Assembly: GCF_004027225.2 (NCBI RefSeq)
Contig: NC_044279.2
Coordinates: 31,288,705-31,352,704, forward strand
Direction: 5' to 3'
DNA: 64,000 nt
Origin: Strigops habroptila
Taxonomy: Eukaryota > Chordata > Aves > Psittaciformes > Psittacidae
Shown: one piece after another, positions 35,701 through 50,700 of the stretch
How positions within the stretch are numbered: the stretch's first letter is position 1
Layout: every line of letters begins with the position of its first letter
Notes under the pieces: generated by a model
Seen by the model: the letters and a program-made list of their open reading frames with translations, nothing else
Database searches by the model: none
Told to the model about the DNA's origin: nothing
Position numbers and translations under genes: made by a program

Positions 35701-38700
35701 TGCAAACTCTTTCTATTTAACAAGTCCTTGCACATGCAACTTGCTGAATATTGTCTGCCTGTCATTCTAATTCACAGTTGTTCGCTTTTAAAAATTCTGA
35801 TGTGATGCTGAATGCATTTTTTTTTTTCCCCCAATAGCTACAGTTAAGTACAAAATTTATGGTCCCTTTGAAAGGTCATTACTGTTGCTTCCTTCAATCC
35901 AGCTTTTTGAAATTCTGTAATTTCAAGCTATTAGTGATAACTCACATTTCAGTGAGGAAATTTTTATTTAAAAAAATATGGATATATTTATACATATTCC
36001 TATGTATATATATTTATTATATTCGTATGTATATAGTTGGAAATTTTTGTAGTTTTTGTTTTGTGCAGCATTGCAAAGTTGTTCTCTTTGGTATCGATAG
36101 AGGAAGAAAATAGGAGGAATTGGGTAGAGAGGAACTTTGTTGTGAATGGCTAATACTTTATCTCATTAAATGCTTTGGGTTTGCAGTAAATAGGTACCAT
36201 TTGGCAACCAGCTGTACCTGACATCTCATATTAAGATACATGTCACACAGTTGTTTTGTGTGTATGTTTTGCAGGATGAATCAGGATACAGATGGCCAAG
36301 GGATGATCATCCTCTAAGTCGGCAGCCTGAATACAGGTATTTTGTAAGACTTTACAGTACTGTTGTGCATAGGCTGGGACTATTTAGGTAATTTTTTTTT
36401 TTGTTATCAAAACAGCTTGTAGAGCAGAAGAGTGAAATGGCAGGGATGTGGGAAACGTCATCTGTTGAAGTAAAAGCTGATAGTGAAAAAGTGGTTTCTA
36501 GTTGTATTGCTTGAAATTCAGATTAAATAAGTGGTATGACATGAAAGTCTGTATTTTAGTATCTGTTGAGTAGGAATAGGAGGCATAATGATAGCATCTT
36601 TGGGTTGTTAGCTTGGGATTTTAAATAATGTAATGCATCTCCCTGATCAGACACAGTTTTTACATGACTTCAGAGAATTTTTTGGTTTAATATTTGCTTC
36701 TGTGACTGCAGTACCTTGGGGCCCGAGTACAGTGGAAGGATACCTGCGCCATTTTAATAGGCTGGTTGAGTGTATAATGGGATTGTGAAGTTCACCGTAG
36801 CCTTGTTCTGACCTCCCCATTTTCTCAGCTGGACTGATGAGTAGATATTTCTGTCATATACTTTATTAATTTCTGTGAGCACTTCTTAGTCTGTACCTCA
36901 CGTTCCCATCTATGAAATGTAAGGAATAGTATTAAACAATAGGGCTGTAACGTATATATTCCTGCAATGATTATTCAATATGATAAATGAAGTGCACAGA
37001 AGTGTTACACTCAAAATTTATAGACAAGGGTGAAACTCACCTTAAATATTCAAACAAGAATTTATTGTTAATATAACTGAAATATTAACAGTCTAATCTA
37101 CGAATGGCTGTACTTTTGTATGCCATATCCTGTATTTTCACTTCACAAGGTGTCTGCTATTATACCAGGCCTATATTTCTATACACTGCCTCATGGTGTT
37201 AGTCATAAGTTGCTAAGCCACTGTCCATCATATTCGAAAAATCCTGGCAGTCAGGTGAAGTTCCCGATGGATGCTGGGGAGGGACTCTTCCTTAGGGACT
37301 GTAGTGGTAGGACAAGGGGTAATGGGTTCAAACTTAAACAGAGGAAGTTTAGATTAGATATAAGGAAGAAGTTCTTTGCAGTGAGGGTGGTGAAGCACTG
37401 GAATGGGTTGCCCAGGGAGGTTGTGGATGCTCCATCCCTGGCGGTGTTCAAGGCCAGGTTGGACAGAGCCTTGAGCCACATGGTTTAGGGCAAGGTGTCC
37501 CTGCCCATGGCAGGGGGGTTGGAACTAGATGATCTTAAGGTCCTTTCCAACCCTTACGATTCTATGATTCTATGATTCTATAAATTTCTCATTCTACATA
37601 GAATAACTCCTTGTTTGTGTAAAACTATGGTTTTACCATACAAAGATCAACAAAAGTAAACAAAGTTAATTATAGACACCTGGTCAGTTAAAAAAATTGC
37701 TGTTAAACCTGCACCAAGTTGAAAAAAAAAGACTTCAGGTAGGTCACTAAAAGCTTGGACAAAGCAAACTTAACTTAAGCTTGCATACAGCCTCAGTCTT
37801 GAGGCCTTGCAAACTCGGTGTGAAGCTGTTAGTAGCAATGACAATACAGGGCTAAGCAGTTGTAGCAGATACCTGTTCCTTTGAATGTGATGATTTAGAC
37901 ATAATAAGGTTATTACATAACTTCACCATTAAAAAAATCCGTCATATACCATAAGGTTCTCTGTGCACTAGGCTTCTCTCGAAATTGCATTCTTGGAGTG
38001 GAAAGCAATAGTAAAGGGTTTGGTAAAGTAGTGTCAAAATTCTTTCATCTTCTCCTTCCACTTTAGAAGAATCAGAATTAGTTAAAACTGGGGGGTGGGG
38101 GGGAGGTGGGGGAGAGGAAAGATGGAGAAGACAGACAATGCCAGGCCGTTTATTTTACACAGAGCAAGAGTGGCACCCAGTGGTCAAAAAGATTGCCTTA
38201 AATGCATCCTGATTTCTTCCATTTAAAATGTGAGGATAAAATGTAAGCTTGTTTTCTTGAAGGCTTTAAAAATGTATCGTGTGACAGATGATAGTCCTAT
38301 CTGAGTCTTTATATTTCAGACTATGTAAATATTCTGAAACTGAAATAACTGCGATAACACTGTGGAAGAATCTATAAAGGTACTTGGTTCAGTTGAGAGT
38401 ATGGGAATGTATTTGCAATTGAATGAAGCCCTACTGATTTATTATATAAATATTCATTAGTATGTCAGAAGTCTGATTGTACTCAAGAGTACAAGAATAG
38501 TGAATAGCCTTGGATGTAAAATCCAGTGATCAAACTGCTAAGCACTTGTAGCATTACATGCTTTGTGATAAACTTAATTATGATTTTGTGCATATTGCTC
38601 ACTGTTGAGCTGTGTAGGGGATCTCAACAGAGGAAATCGAGGTACAGTACTTGGTACATGTTGTCTCTGGTGGTAAAAATACTAATTACTTTCTATTTCA

Positions 38701-41700
38701 AAGGCATTTGTGCTATAAAACATGAGATTGAAAGTGATTATATGTGAAAATGCTTTCTCTTTGGATATGACGAAAGTGATTTGGGTTAAGTTTTTCTGGA
38801 GTATATATAAATTATTTATTTTTAAAGTGGTAGAAGGTGATTTAAGATTATTTTAACCAGAAGAACTTTTTAAAAAATTGCATAGAATATGGCTAAAACA
38901 TAGTACAAAGTTAGATTTGTGAAGCTAAAGATACTCAGGAGACTTGTAAAGTTAATGGGTTTTCATAGGCAGTACCATGATTATAAATTCTAAAAAGAAT
39001 AGCTCTTTTATTGACATAAATAATCAGTTTTCTTGAGTATTTTCAAAAACTCATTCAGCAGCTGAACATGTGCTGTAAGGAGTTGTTTTCAATAGGACGT
39101 TCAGCAGTTCCTCTTTAGCATTAATCATTCACACTTTCCTGCTTCGATTTTTGGCAACTTAACTGTCAAAAAGTAGTTTGTGATATCTTACTCTTTCCAT
39201 TTTTGTTCCCCCTGTTGTTCTTCGGAGTGCTGAATAAACATCACTTGAGATTCTCCCAAAGCTGCTTATCTGGAATATCAAACCCCCTTAAATGGTAAAG
39301 AATTGGGAATGTGTGAAAGTTTCCTATGTTGAATAAGGCAGCTGTTAGGGATTTTTAAACATTGTGGGGTTTTTTGTTTGCCTTTGTTTTTTGTTGCTGT
39401 TGTTTCTTTTGTGTTTTTTTTTTTTTTTAAGCTGCTTGTCTTTCCCTAAAAAATAGGAAGTGCATACTTATTTAGCAGTTGTGTAGCTGTGGCGTGAACT
39501 GCAATGTGTCCACTGACCAGCAGCAATTCTCTGAGGGTGACAGGAGGATTGTTGAAGATCTACCCCTTAGCTTAATTGTCTTTTTTTTTTCTTGCGTTCT
39601 TTCTGTTAAACAAATGCTGTTTAACATCTCAAGGCCAGGTTGGAGAGGGCTTTGAGCAGCCTGGTCTAGTGGGAGGTGTCCCTGTCCGTGGCAGGGAACT
39701 AGATGACCTTAAGGTCCTTTCCAACCCAAACCATTCTATGATTCTTAGGGAGTCTTGCTCTAGTTTCCAAGCAGCTGTTCTTTGCCAATAGTCTGTCACT
39801 GATACTTCTGCTCTTTTCTGGACCATTCAGTTCTTGAGAGTTGTCAGCCCTGTTTGATGCTATGCTCAGTGAACAGCTCTCATCCTGACCATGACTTCTG
39901 TATGATAATATGTTTTATTTGTAAAAAACCGAAATAATTCAGAGGATGTGCTGCGCATAGATTTCAAGATGAGTTCCCAGCCCTTGTTTTCTCATTCTCA
40001 GGTAAGGGATTCTGATGTCAATTGTGTAACCTGTATAACAGTTATAGCGTGGCTTGAAGTGCCTCTTGCTTTGAGCCTATTTGGCATGTATAAAGAATTG
40101 TACATCAAAGCAGAATCTCTTAGTTTAGAGAACAGAGGATTTCTGCACACATGATAACAGTTTTGATATCTTGGTCACTGATGCTGTGGGAATTGTGAAA
40201 CTTGGAAATTATGAGTGGAGTAGAGATCAAATAACACGCTCTTTGTACATTTATCTTTTACTAATATTGATCACTTCCAGGGATGTGTTACTATTTGTCT
40301 TTAGCAATATATCAAACTAATTTATTCAAAGCATATCAGATTTTTTTAAAAGTTGTGGAGATCTAGGCTGTTACATGTTGAAGAACTCCAATTTTACAGT
40401 ATTTCTGCATGGGCCTCATAGCAGTGGATTTTTCATACAAGTTCATTTTTATAAAGTAGGATGAACTTCTCAGTCTGAAATGCTTTAGAAGATTGTTAGC
40501 TGCTGTTCACTTTAGTCATGCCAAATTTTAATCCTTTTGCGTGCACACAGCATTACTTCATTCTTTTTTTTTTCAGCCAAACTGAGTTTGTAAGATGTGA
40601 AACGTGAAACTTGGCAACTTGAGATGAGTAAGACTCATCTTCAAAGAGAAGTTACAAAATAACGCACTTATAAATCCCAGCTATACATACATTAAATCTG
40701 ATCCTTAAATTTATCCGAGGTCCACATTTCTGTAAAATAAGGATTGCCATATTTGTAGTGCTCTGCATCAGTACTAATGTTGGTTCATATAACATAGACT
40801 CCTGAGAAGTGGCTAATGTAGGACATTTCTTATATCTTCTCTCAAGTTGTTGGTATGAATAAGGTTTTTAGTTTTTTTTAATGAAGGGAACGTACTGCTA
40901 CTATGTGTGGTTTTTTTATTGGTGGTAGTTGGTTTTTTTTTCTCATGTCCTTTGTGAAATTAAGTAGTCTTAGTCAAGTCTTTAATACTGCATTTGTGTA
41001 TATAAAACAAATCTGCTTATCTGTGGAGCGCACAGGAAATATTTTGTAATAAGTAGAAATAATAAAGTAATTTTGATTCTAGAAATAAAAGAAAACTAGC
41101 AAAAATGTTGAAACTTAAACATTCGGTGATCTGTGAACAGCTAAGATTGATCAGGGAGTTATATATTTTGTTTTGGAAATCTTTTAAATCAGTGGCACAT
41201 TTTATGTGGCATTCTGAACATTAATCTCGCAGTTACATCTTTAGGGTCATAAAGCTAAATATACCCCAGTTTTTGTAGATGCGTAAACCTTCACAGTGCA
41301 ACTGTGTTTACCAAAGGCCATGGAGAAAATTGGTAGCAAAGTGAGGGATTAAAGCCCAGCAATTGTGGCTTTCTGATCTCTGCTTGAAGTGCCCTTCCTT
41401 TTGGTGATTAACCCTTGCAGGTGCAGTATGTGATGACAGGATGTTTCTAGATGAGTGGTCTGAAGATGTAAATTTAGAAGAAAATTGTTATTTGGCAAGA
41501 ATGGTGATTTTGAACCAAAACCATTGATGAAAGAGTCTCCAGATAGAGTCAGTGACCCTTAACTTCTTCTTTCAATAAAGCAGGATTTAATATTGAGGGT
41601 TCAGATATGGCATAGGCCAAGGCAGTTATCTTTACATTATCACTGTGCAATCACCTTTGAATTACAGGGGTAGCTTGTTTCTTGGGTTTTTTTCCTCCCT

Positions 41701-44700
41701 GTATGTATTTTAACGAATGAAACAGTGAACCAGTTTAAATATTTTATGCTCATTTAAAGCAGCGTATTATATATTGTGGGAGGTCTTCAGGCTTTGGATT
41801 TAAACACTCTTACAATGTAAACTGGTCTTTGTCTTGCTTATAGAAGAGAAACTTAGCCAAAGGTATTTATGAGATGGTGCTAAAAATGTACATAAGTCTG
41901 CTGTTCTGTTGCAATATTTGACAGGTCTTAAGGGACACCATACAAGAACCTCATTCTTTACTAAAAAACCTGTGTGTGGGGAAATAAATATGGCAGTCAC
42001 CCAAAGTAAATGGTCTTGCTTTTGACAGAGATTGATAAGCAGAGTTCTAATCATATTCATTAGCACATGCCTTTCCCTTTTAATAAATAAATAAAATCAC
42101 TGCCAGAACATTGAACCTCTCAGGTATTCACACGAACTGCTAGGGTAACTTGTTTATTCATATACGAAATTACTGTTTCCTTATAATAGGTCATTGTGGT
42201 AGATTCATTATACCTGTCTACAACTCCAGGCTTATCTGTTGAAATCTTTGGTTCAGAAGACCCATTGTATTAGTCTTCTAGGTAAATTAGTTTAACTTGG
42301 CTTATGATATTTGGGGGGGTGGGGGGTGAGTAAAGGAAAGACTTAAAACTTTTTGGAACAAGATAATAGGTGATACATAACTTAAAAGTTGATTCTAGTT
42401 TACACTAAATATTTAATGACTTCTTATACTTCATGTCTTATGCAGCAGTCTTACTGATTCAGTAGCTGGACATTTTCTTTGAGGGCTGTTTTCTGCTCCA
42501 CCGCCTTTTTAGCTCTTTTGTGCCTGGGACAACCAATTTGTTTGCAAACTGAGATTTATGTTTTATGACTTGAGTTTTGTTACTTGAACAAAATTATATA
42601 TGTCTAATAGTATTACGAGTGCTTTGGGTTCCTTTGGACCATGGCTTTTTATTTTGAATGGAGTTTAAGAACTCAAATCTTCTCATGCAGATACCGCTTA
42701 GCGTTTTAAAACTGCCCTGTACTGAAGGCTATGTACAGTTAAGAATGGGTCAGAACTGTCCACTATTGCAGGTCAGTGCAATTGAAAGTAGAAAAGTTTC
42801 AATTCGGATAAGTCTGAGTTTGCTGCCATGATGAATCTCTTTCCTCTATTTAACTTAGAACCCAGAAACTTAAAATATGTGAGCGCTGGCTGTTTTCTTA
42901 CTAAGAATATTATGTCAAACTGAGTTTCTGCTGTTATTTATGTTGGTGGGACCTGCTTTGTTCACATCTAGAATTATACTAGAAGCTTCATTCAAAGCAA
43001 GAGTGCTGTCACTACACTTCTGAAATGTTTGTGTCGTGGTGAGCCGCTCGCTCACTCCCCCCCCCTCCTTCTTTCTCCCCCCGCTCCCGGAGGGATGGGG
43101 AGGAGAATGGGAAGAATGTAACTCCCACGGGTTGAGATAAGAGCAGTCCCGCAACTAAGGTATAACACAAAACCACTACTGCTACCACCAATGATAATAA
43201 CGATTAGTGAAATAACAAGGGGAGAGGATACAATTGCTCACCACCGCCGACCGATACCCAGCCCGACCCGAGCAGTGATCAGGGCCTTCCGGGTAACTCC
43301 CCCCGGTTCATATACTGGGCATGACGTGCTGTGGTATGGAATACCCCTTTGGCTAGTTTGGGTCAGGTGTCCTGTCTCTGCTTCCTCCCGGCTTCCCCTC
43401 CTCCCTGGCAAAGCATGAGACTGAGAAAGTCCTTGGTTGGAATAAACATTACTTAGCAACAACTAAAAACATCGGTGTTATCAGCGTTGTTCCCAGGCTG
43501 AAAGTTAAAAAACACAGCACTGCACCAGCTACTAAGCAGGAGAAAAATGACTGCTATAGCTGAACCCAGGACAGTTTGTCACTTGAGAGAACGGGGAGAA
43601 AAGGAGACATTGGTGGATAAGCTTTCAAGTGCAATTTTTTTAACTTCTTTTGGCCCCCACACTATTATGTAAGAATATGGGGAGGAGGTAAAAATTCCTC
43701 TTATTTTCAACTGTATTTTTTGCATGTTTCAGCTAATTGTGGGGTTATTCTGTAAGGTGAATTTTGCTTTCACTGGCAGGTAGTTGTAGTTGTTAAGTGA
43801 TTGCTTTTAATTTTAAAATACTTTTATTTGCATAACGATTGATTGTGACCTTTATTGAAGGCCTGTTTTCTATTTCTTTGCAGAATTTCTCATTGCAATT
43901 CTAAACCATGTTTGCTTTCAAAAATTACTTGCTGATAATTTTGTTCATTCTGCAGGGTCTTGCAGAACTCTGATTTGATTGCAGTTTCCATCTCAGGTTG
44001 AGGGGAAGGAGTTTAAAGTCATAATATATGCTGTATTGATCATGTAATTTCTTTTTCTCTTGTTCATTTTTCCTGATGAGCTTCTGAGGTCAGTGCCAGT
44101 ATTTCTGCCATTCAGCCAGGACCCTGGAACCTCCTGCAGGAGTCTGAGCTGGAGGGAGACTCCTTTGACTGCTATTGGTTACAGAGGGTTCTGGCTGTTT
44201 TGTTGCATTTCGGAATGATGTCATGGAAGTTTTGGTTTTTTAACCAAAACATTTCAAAGTTTCTTATATATGGAAGTTGTCAAATTAGCAGAACTTCCCA
44301 CTACCTGATTTTTTTTTTTTTTCCTGCTGAGCCTGTAAATATACAGCCTCATGCAGAAGAGCTCACCCTTTATATGAAATGTAGAATGGTTCTAAACCTT
44401 GGTTTTAACTCCTGCTAAAAGCCTTAAGATAAAACTGGGTATGCTTGGTTTTGAAAATGATAATTGCAAATAGGTAATTTCAGTCTGATTCTGTGTGTAT
44501 GGTATTGTGCTTATACTTAGGTCTTTTGAAATATTTCAGTTACATTTCAATGTGTCCTCTATGTTGTGACTCTAAAGGATTGACTAAAGACAGGTAGTTA
44601 TAATCTTCTTAAAGAATGTTTTGATCATCTTAAAAACCCAGTCTGAGTTACTGTTGAATAAGAAACAGCTAGGTAGTAAATTGATTTGTAAGTATTTATT

Positions 44701-47700
44701 TGACTAGAATTACAGTGAGGCCAGCAGATTTGGTAACTAAAAACCTAGAAGTTCTCCTCACAGCAGTTCTCAACTGCTTTCATATCTTTATGCAACTTTG
44801 CTTTTGATTCAAAGCTATGTTGTGTTTTAAGGTTTTGTGCCTTTTAGTGTGTATAACTGTTTCTCACTGCAGTTTTTGTAAGGTTGTAAATTGTCAAATG
44901 AGATTGGTGTCATCATTATATTTTTTAACAGTGGTTATTGCATAAGAACTGTTTACTACAGCTGTTAGTATGTTATGGTGTACGTGTAAGGAAAAATTCA
45001 GTAGTGTGTGCGAACCCAGTTAAATTTTGTAATAACACAGGTTTGTTGCTTAAAACTAAATCACATTTGGAGAAAAGATGTTTACATAATGCTAATAAAC
45101 TGTAAGGAAATCCTCTGTTTACAATGTGTGATAGGGCAGCATGCCTGAAGATAAGATTACACTTTACCTTTACACTGTAAAATCTTGGCTAACACCTCAC
45201 TTTAAAGAAGACTTTAAAAAGCAACCTCGTCTGGTCCCGTCTTATAGCTAACATTATAATCAGGAGGTAGGTGTTATCAAACTAGCAAGTTAATGCTGGA
45301 TTGGGAAATAATGAGGCAAACTCCCATGGGTAGCACTTTATTCTGGAAAAGTTTCCTAACAAATATGTTGAAAACTAGCTAGGTACTGAGAGACAGTGGG
45401 GAGGGAAAGAGAGGGGAGTCTCCCTTCAAGTCCAGACAACTACTGTTAAGATGGCATCTAACTAAATCATCTCAACCACCAGCCAATGTATTGGCTTAAT
45501 GAATGTAGTCATGGCTTTCTCAGGTAGGGAATATTGTCACAGAGGACTTGTACATAATTTCCCTTAGGAAGATAAACTCTTCATGGAACCAAATTCTTCT
45601 TGAAACCTAAGTTCCAAGGACTTGTTTGTTGTATTTTGAATACACTAAACATTTCAGGGAATTTAATTCCCGTTGCGGGAGGGTGGGAATACTAGGATAC
45701 AGTAGATAGGGACAAATTTGGTGTTATTGTGAGTATAGGCATCCTTTTGTTAAGCCTTTTGCTGCAAAGAGAAGATTTTTGATATGCCATTTCTACCTGC
45801 TGCTGCATTTGAGTGTGCTGTCATCTGCACCTGAGGAAAAGTTAATCAATACAGCAATTGCATAATTCATGCCATTGGTATTATTTTTAAAAGGCGATGC
45901 TATTTTTGCATGCTAACAAATGATTCTTAATGTTAGTCTTGACATTTATTCCTGATATGTATTTGCATACCCTTACAAGGTTCTTTCCCTTGTATACGAA
46001 GTTTTATAGTATTACTTTGTGACTTGGTAACTAATGCTTTTGTCTAAGTGGAACTGAATATTGACACCATGACATGTAACAGTGTTGTCAGTATACTGTG
46101 GAAATGTCTTTCTTTTCTGAAATCTGACTTTTAACAGTTCCATGTGTTAAATGAAGTCCTACCTCGCCTACTCTAGTATGCCTAATTATTTTTGGAAATT
46201 ATGTTTGAGAGTGTGTTTATGCAATTTGGAAGCAGAATGGAAAAGGTATTTTAATGTGTTGACTTACAGAATAGTTTCGGTTGGAAGGGACCTTTTAAAG
46301 ATCATCTGGTCCAACCCGTGTGCAATGAGCAGGGACGTCTTCAACTAGATCAGGTTGATCAGAACCACATCCAGCCTGGCTTTAAATGTTTGCAGGGATG
46401 GGGAATCTGCCACATCCCTGAGCAACCTGTTCCAGTGTTTCACCACCCTCATGATAAAAAACTAATTCCTAATATTGAGTCTGAATCTCCCCTCTTTTAG
46501 TTTAAAACCATTGCCCCTAGTCCTGTTGCAACAGGCCCTACTAAAAAGTCTGTCCCCATCTTTCTTATAAGCCCCCTTTAAGTATTGAAAGTTGCAATAA
46601 AGTCTCCCTGGAGTCTTCTCTTCTCCAGACTGAACAATCCCAACTGTCTCAGTCCGTCCTCATAGAAGAGGTGCTCCAGCCCTCTGAGCATTTTCATGGC
46701 GCTACTCTGGACCTGCTCCAACAGGTCCATGTTTTTCTTGTGCTGAGAACTCCAGAGCTGAACACAGTACTCCAGGTGGGGTCTCATCAGAGGGAGTAGA
46801 GGGGCAAACCCACTCAGGTTTGATGAGGTGGTAAGTTTAGTATGTATTCTACAATTTTATCGTACTAGTTGCATTTTTTTGGAAGAATGTTGTACAAGGA
46901 TTATCTAAGTAAGACAAAGGATTATGTTAACAGAGGAGATTGAAGTGACAAGCAATGCATCATCTTCAAAAACTCTTCAGCTACTGTTTTATTCCTTACT
47001 AAAACTTATCTCTGTTAAATAGTATTCTGATTAAAAATATATCTTTGAATCTGCCTTTATTACTCACAGACAGAATATTGTGCTTTCAGGGTTGCTTAGA
47101 TATGTATGTATATTATTTTTAGGGAAAAAATTATTACTACTTTGAGTCTTAATGATGGCGACTTTACCATAAAATTCTGCCAAGGGACCTATTTTTTTAA
47201 TAATAAATAAATACAAGTTATGAATGCAGTAAGGAGATTGATCTTCCTACAGTAAAAATCTATTTCCACAGCAGTTTAAACCTAGCTAAGCTAGTTTCCA
47301 GTCCTTCCCTCCCCCTGGTACTGTTTCAGGTGTTTGTACTCTTTCATGAGCTGCTCCTGCTTGCTGACCCACCACAATCAATTAAATAATTATCTACCAG
47401 TTTGGTTGCCTGAGAGAAAATATTAATGCCAGATAAATGCCAATGCCATGGAGACGGAATATGGATTCATGGAAGGTTGAGAGGGTTAGGATTGTAGCAG
47501 CATCAGTTTAAATCAGTTGATTTCTTGTGGAGCTGCGCCTTGAAGTTAACTGTTATTAAATCACTGAAATATCTGAAGGCATACAGTAGTTGCAAAAGGA
47601 TTTTTAATAAAAAATTTACCTGAGTAGCGTGGCTTATCTCCATGTTAAATATATTCAGAAAAGTGTTATTTGTAATATATTGGAAATGCCCCCCCCCCCC

Positions 47701-50700
47701 AAAAAAAAGGCAAGCAATATCAATGTATATTATAGTGATTGTAAACTGTAATTGAAGTGAAGGGAAAAAGCAAACTGGAAAAAAAAAGATAAAGCTACAT
47801 GGCTGAATAATTTATAAGAGGAAATGGGAAATGTCTGTCTTAGGGCTTTCTGATTTTGAACAAACTACATACTTGACAGGAAGGAATGAGTTCAAATAAA
47901 GGAAAAAAAAAACGTAAAATTTTTTTTCTTCATATATATAATGTCTTGAGAAATCCAAAAGCAGAGATAGTTTGCTAACTTTTATTTAAATGTGGAAATT
48001 ATTACATTTAAATAATTAAATGTGTCACTATTACAAAACTTTGGGGCATAAGCAAATGAAACCTATTGACCTAATTGCTTCATATCTCACTTTAAGAATA
48101 AAAACAGCTATTTGTGGAGAGTTTTTCTGATACAGAGAAAGATGGAGTGTTGTTCAGATTTATAGATCTCATTAAGGGATTTGGAAAAAGAAGAAAATTA
48201 AATATAAGAAGGGTATTGTGTGTCAGTATTACTGACATAAGGTGTTACTGCTTATGAGTCTGTTCTGCAACTTGCTCTTTCCTTTTGCAGGTTTTTATTG
48301 ATAGTGTTAGAAAGTCAGTGACAAGGGTTGATCAAATCAGTATATGCTACTACTACAGTACACTACTTGTTGCTTTCTCTTTGTGTAAGTGAACTAACAG
48401 CATTCTGCAGCACACTGATGAAAAGCCTTAAGAGCTCATTTAGCAGATATTTCATGGTTTCTGGGCTCTTCTATTTAAAAATTTGAAAGATAGCCTTTGG
48501 GAAAAAGAGTAATAAACATAAAATTCACTCATGCCCCTAAAAATACAGTGCAAAAATACTTCCCTCTTTCTTAGTGTGTATATTAGACTAATGCTTGCCT
48601 ACATTGAATTGCTTGGCAAGCACTGACTGAGAAGTAAAAATTCAAAACAAACCCAAAAGCCCCAAAGAAAAACCACAAACAACCCCCCCAACCCAAAACA
48701 ACCCCTCAAACTCTACAAAAGAAAGAACCCCAACAAATCCACTACCACCACCTCCCCCCCGAATCTCCCCCTTCACCTTCTTTTGTTTAGAAATTTGGCA
48801 ATATGAAGTTATGTGACTCTGTAAACAGCATGTATTTTTCTCCAGAGTCTCATATCATTTTCCATGCTGATTTAGAAGATCTTTAAAAAGTAAAATTCTT
48901 TACAAATTTTTGTTGAACTGTTCACTTGTGTTTCATAGTATGTTACTGTCCACAAATGCTTGTTCTCAGTACCTTTATGTCTGCTTTGGGTAGTACTTGG
49001 GAATTTTTTCCACCTCCTACCCCATCAACCCCACATTCTTCGGTACCACAGGGAAACTTAGAAAAGTTCTTTCCCATGTGCTGGTCTCAGTGTCTGTGGC
49101 AGGATGACAGTAAATGTGCAAGCACCTGTTTAGGGAGGTCTGTCCAGTTAGAACTTTCTCTAGAACAGTAGTGATGATGAGTTTCTCTGATCCATTATGG
49201 TATCGGGGGGTGTGTGTGCATGAATATGTGAAGAGTATGTGAAGATGCAATATTGTGCTTCCTGTCTTCCTTCGAATTTTAAGCTTGTATACTGAGATAC
49301 AAGATTTGAATGGTTTCCATTTTGAATTAAGTCTGTTTAGGAACTGATTCAGTTGCTACTATGTTGAGAAGCTTATTCCTTGAGCTAGTTATCTGAACTG
49401 CTTGACTTCCGTGGTGATATGCTGCTCAGAAAGTTGAGTGTCTCAAATCTGGCCCAACAACAGTGTATGTCAGTAAATATTTTATCAGTGAAATTCTCTG
49501 CTGTTGTAATTGTTGTAGCTCTTAATTGAAGTTGAACTTGGTCCATCACTTTAAGCAAATATGCACTCTGGAGCTTTAGACCTATGATTTACTTTCTGTT
49601 GTAGAGAAATTGCAGGAACTTGTTTTCAAAAAGAAGAGAAGCCAAGATCACATGCATTTAATGCAATTGTTTTGTCCAATTTGCTCATCATTTTTCTAAT
49701 TAACATTTTGTCTTTATTCTTCTTACAGTTGTATCAAGTTGGTTTTGCTTAATTCTTTGGAACTCAAATTTGTTTTTTTCTGGACTTTAACTCTTTGTTT
49801 GTTTCTTGTTCCTCTGTCCTTATCTGTATGCTTGACCATATAAGTATACTTTTGTTTTCTGGGCTTATATTCCAACAAGTTTAATAAAGTACATTATTGA
49901 TGATAGCAGGAAAGAGAGTACTCTTTACTAAGGATAAAGAGCAGTGTAATCTGATTTCTGGTTTCAGTTGAAGTGCATAGCTTTACTATTCAGTTAAAGG
50001 ACATAGAGGCATTTCTTTCCAATGTATTACATTCAAGTTGTCTTGGTTTTCATTCACAGATCTGTCTTGACATCCCGAGGTGGGTGGGGAGGTGAGTTTA
50101 GTAGCTTTTATATTGAGTGAGCTGGACAAGTGGCATCAGTGGGGAGTTTTGGTGTTTGTGTATGATGACTTCAGCAGTACGACATGCAGCATAAATATCA
50201 TGAAGCATTATATATTTTTATTTTTTCATTGTACCTTTGGTATGTCTTGTTATCCTTCTCTACATGAGTTACTACTATTTTGCAATGCCTATTTCCTTTT
50301 GCCTTCATGCAAAAAGCTTTTAATAAGATTACATTGTCTAGCCCTAATTTCATTAATTTCATTTAAAACAAATGCAAATACCAGTACTGCAGTTACTTGC
50401 TTAGTCATAAAACATTGAAAACCAGTTGTTGTAAGAAATCTGTCATCATTTTGAATGTTCAAATGAAAGCCGATGGAACCAGATGCAATTAGTTCTGTCT
50501 GCAGTGGTGTAACTCACTGTATTGTTTTAGCTTATGATAAATCATTGTAAAGATCTTTGAACAATAATGAGATTATAGTAAGTCTCTGAAGCAGAACTAA
50601 AGTAAATTGTTGGTTTGTTGCACAAACATGTACTGCGTACTTTGGAAAGAAAGGGAATGAGTTCTGAGAGAGAGGATGGTGGCTGAAATCTTCCACCACC

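Noticed and set aside
13585-36340. Possible U12-type introns (GTAT- donors at 13586 and 36337) in view of ZCRB1's role
   Set aside because: The donors read GTATGTAT and GTATTTTG, not the GTATCCTT or ATATCCTT of minor introns; no U12 donor was seen in either gene.
50080-50418. 112-codon plus-strand frame in PPHLN1 intron 5
   Set aside because: Hydrophobic, Cys-rich AT-derived composition without domain or flanking splice sites; likely chance.
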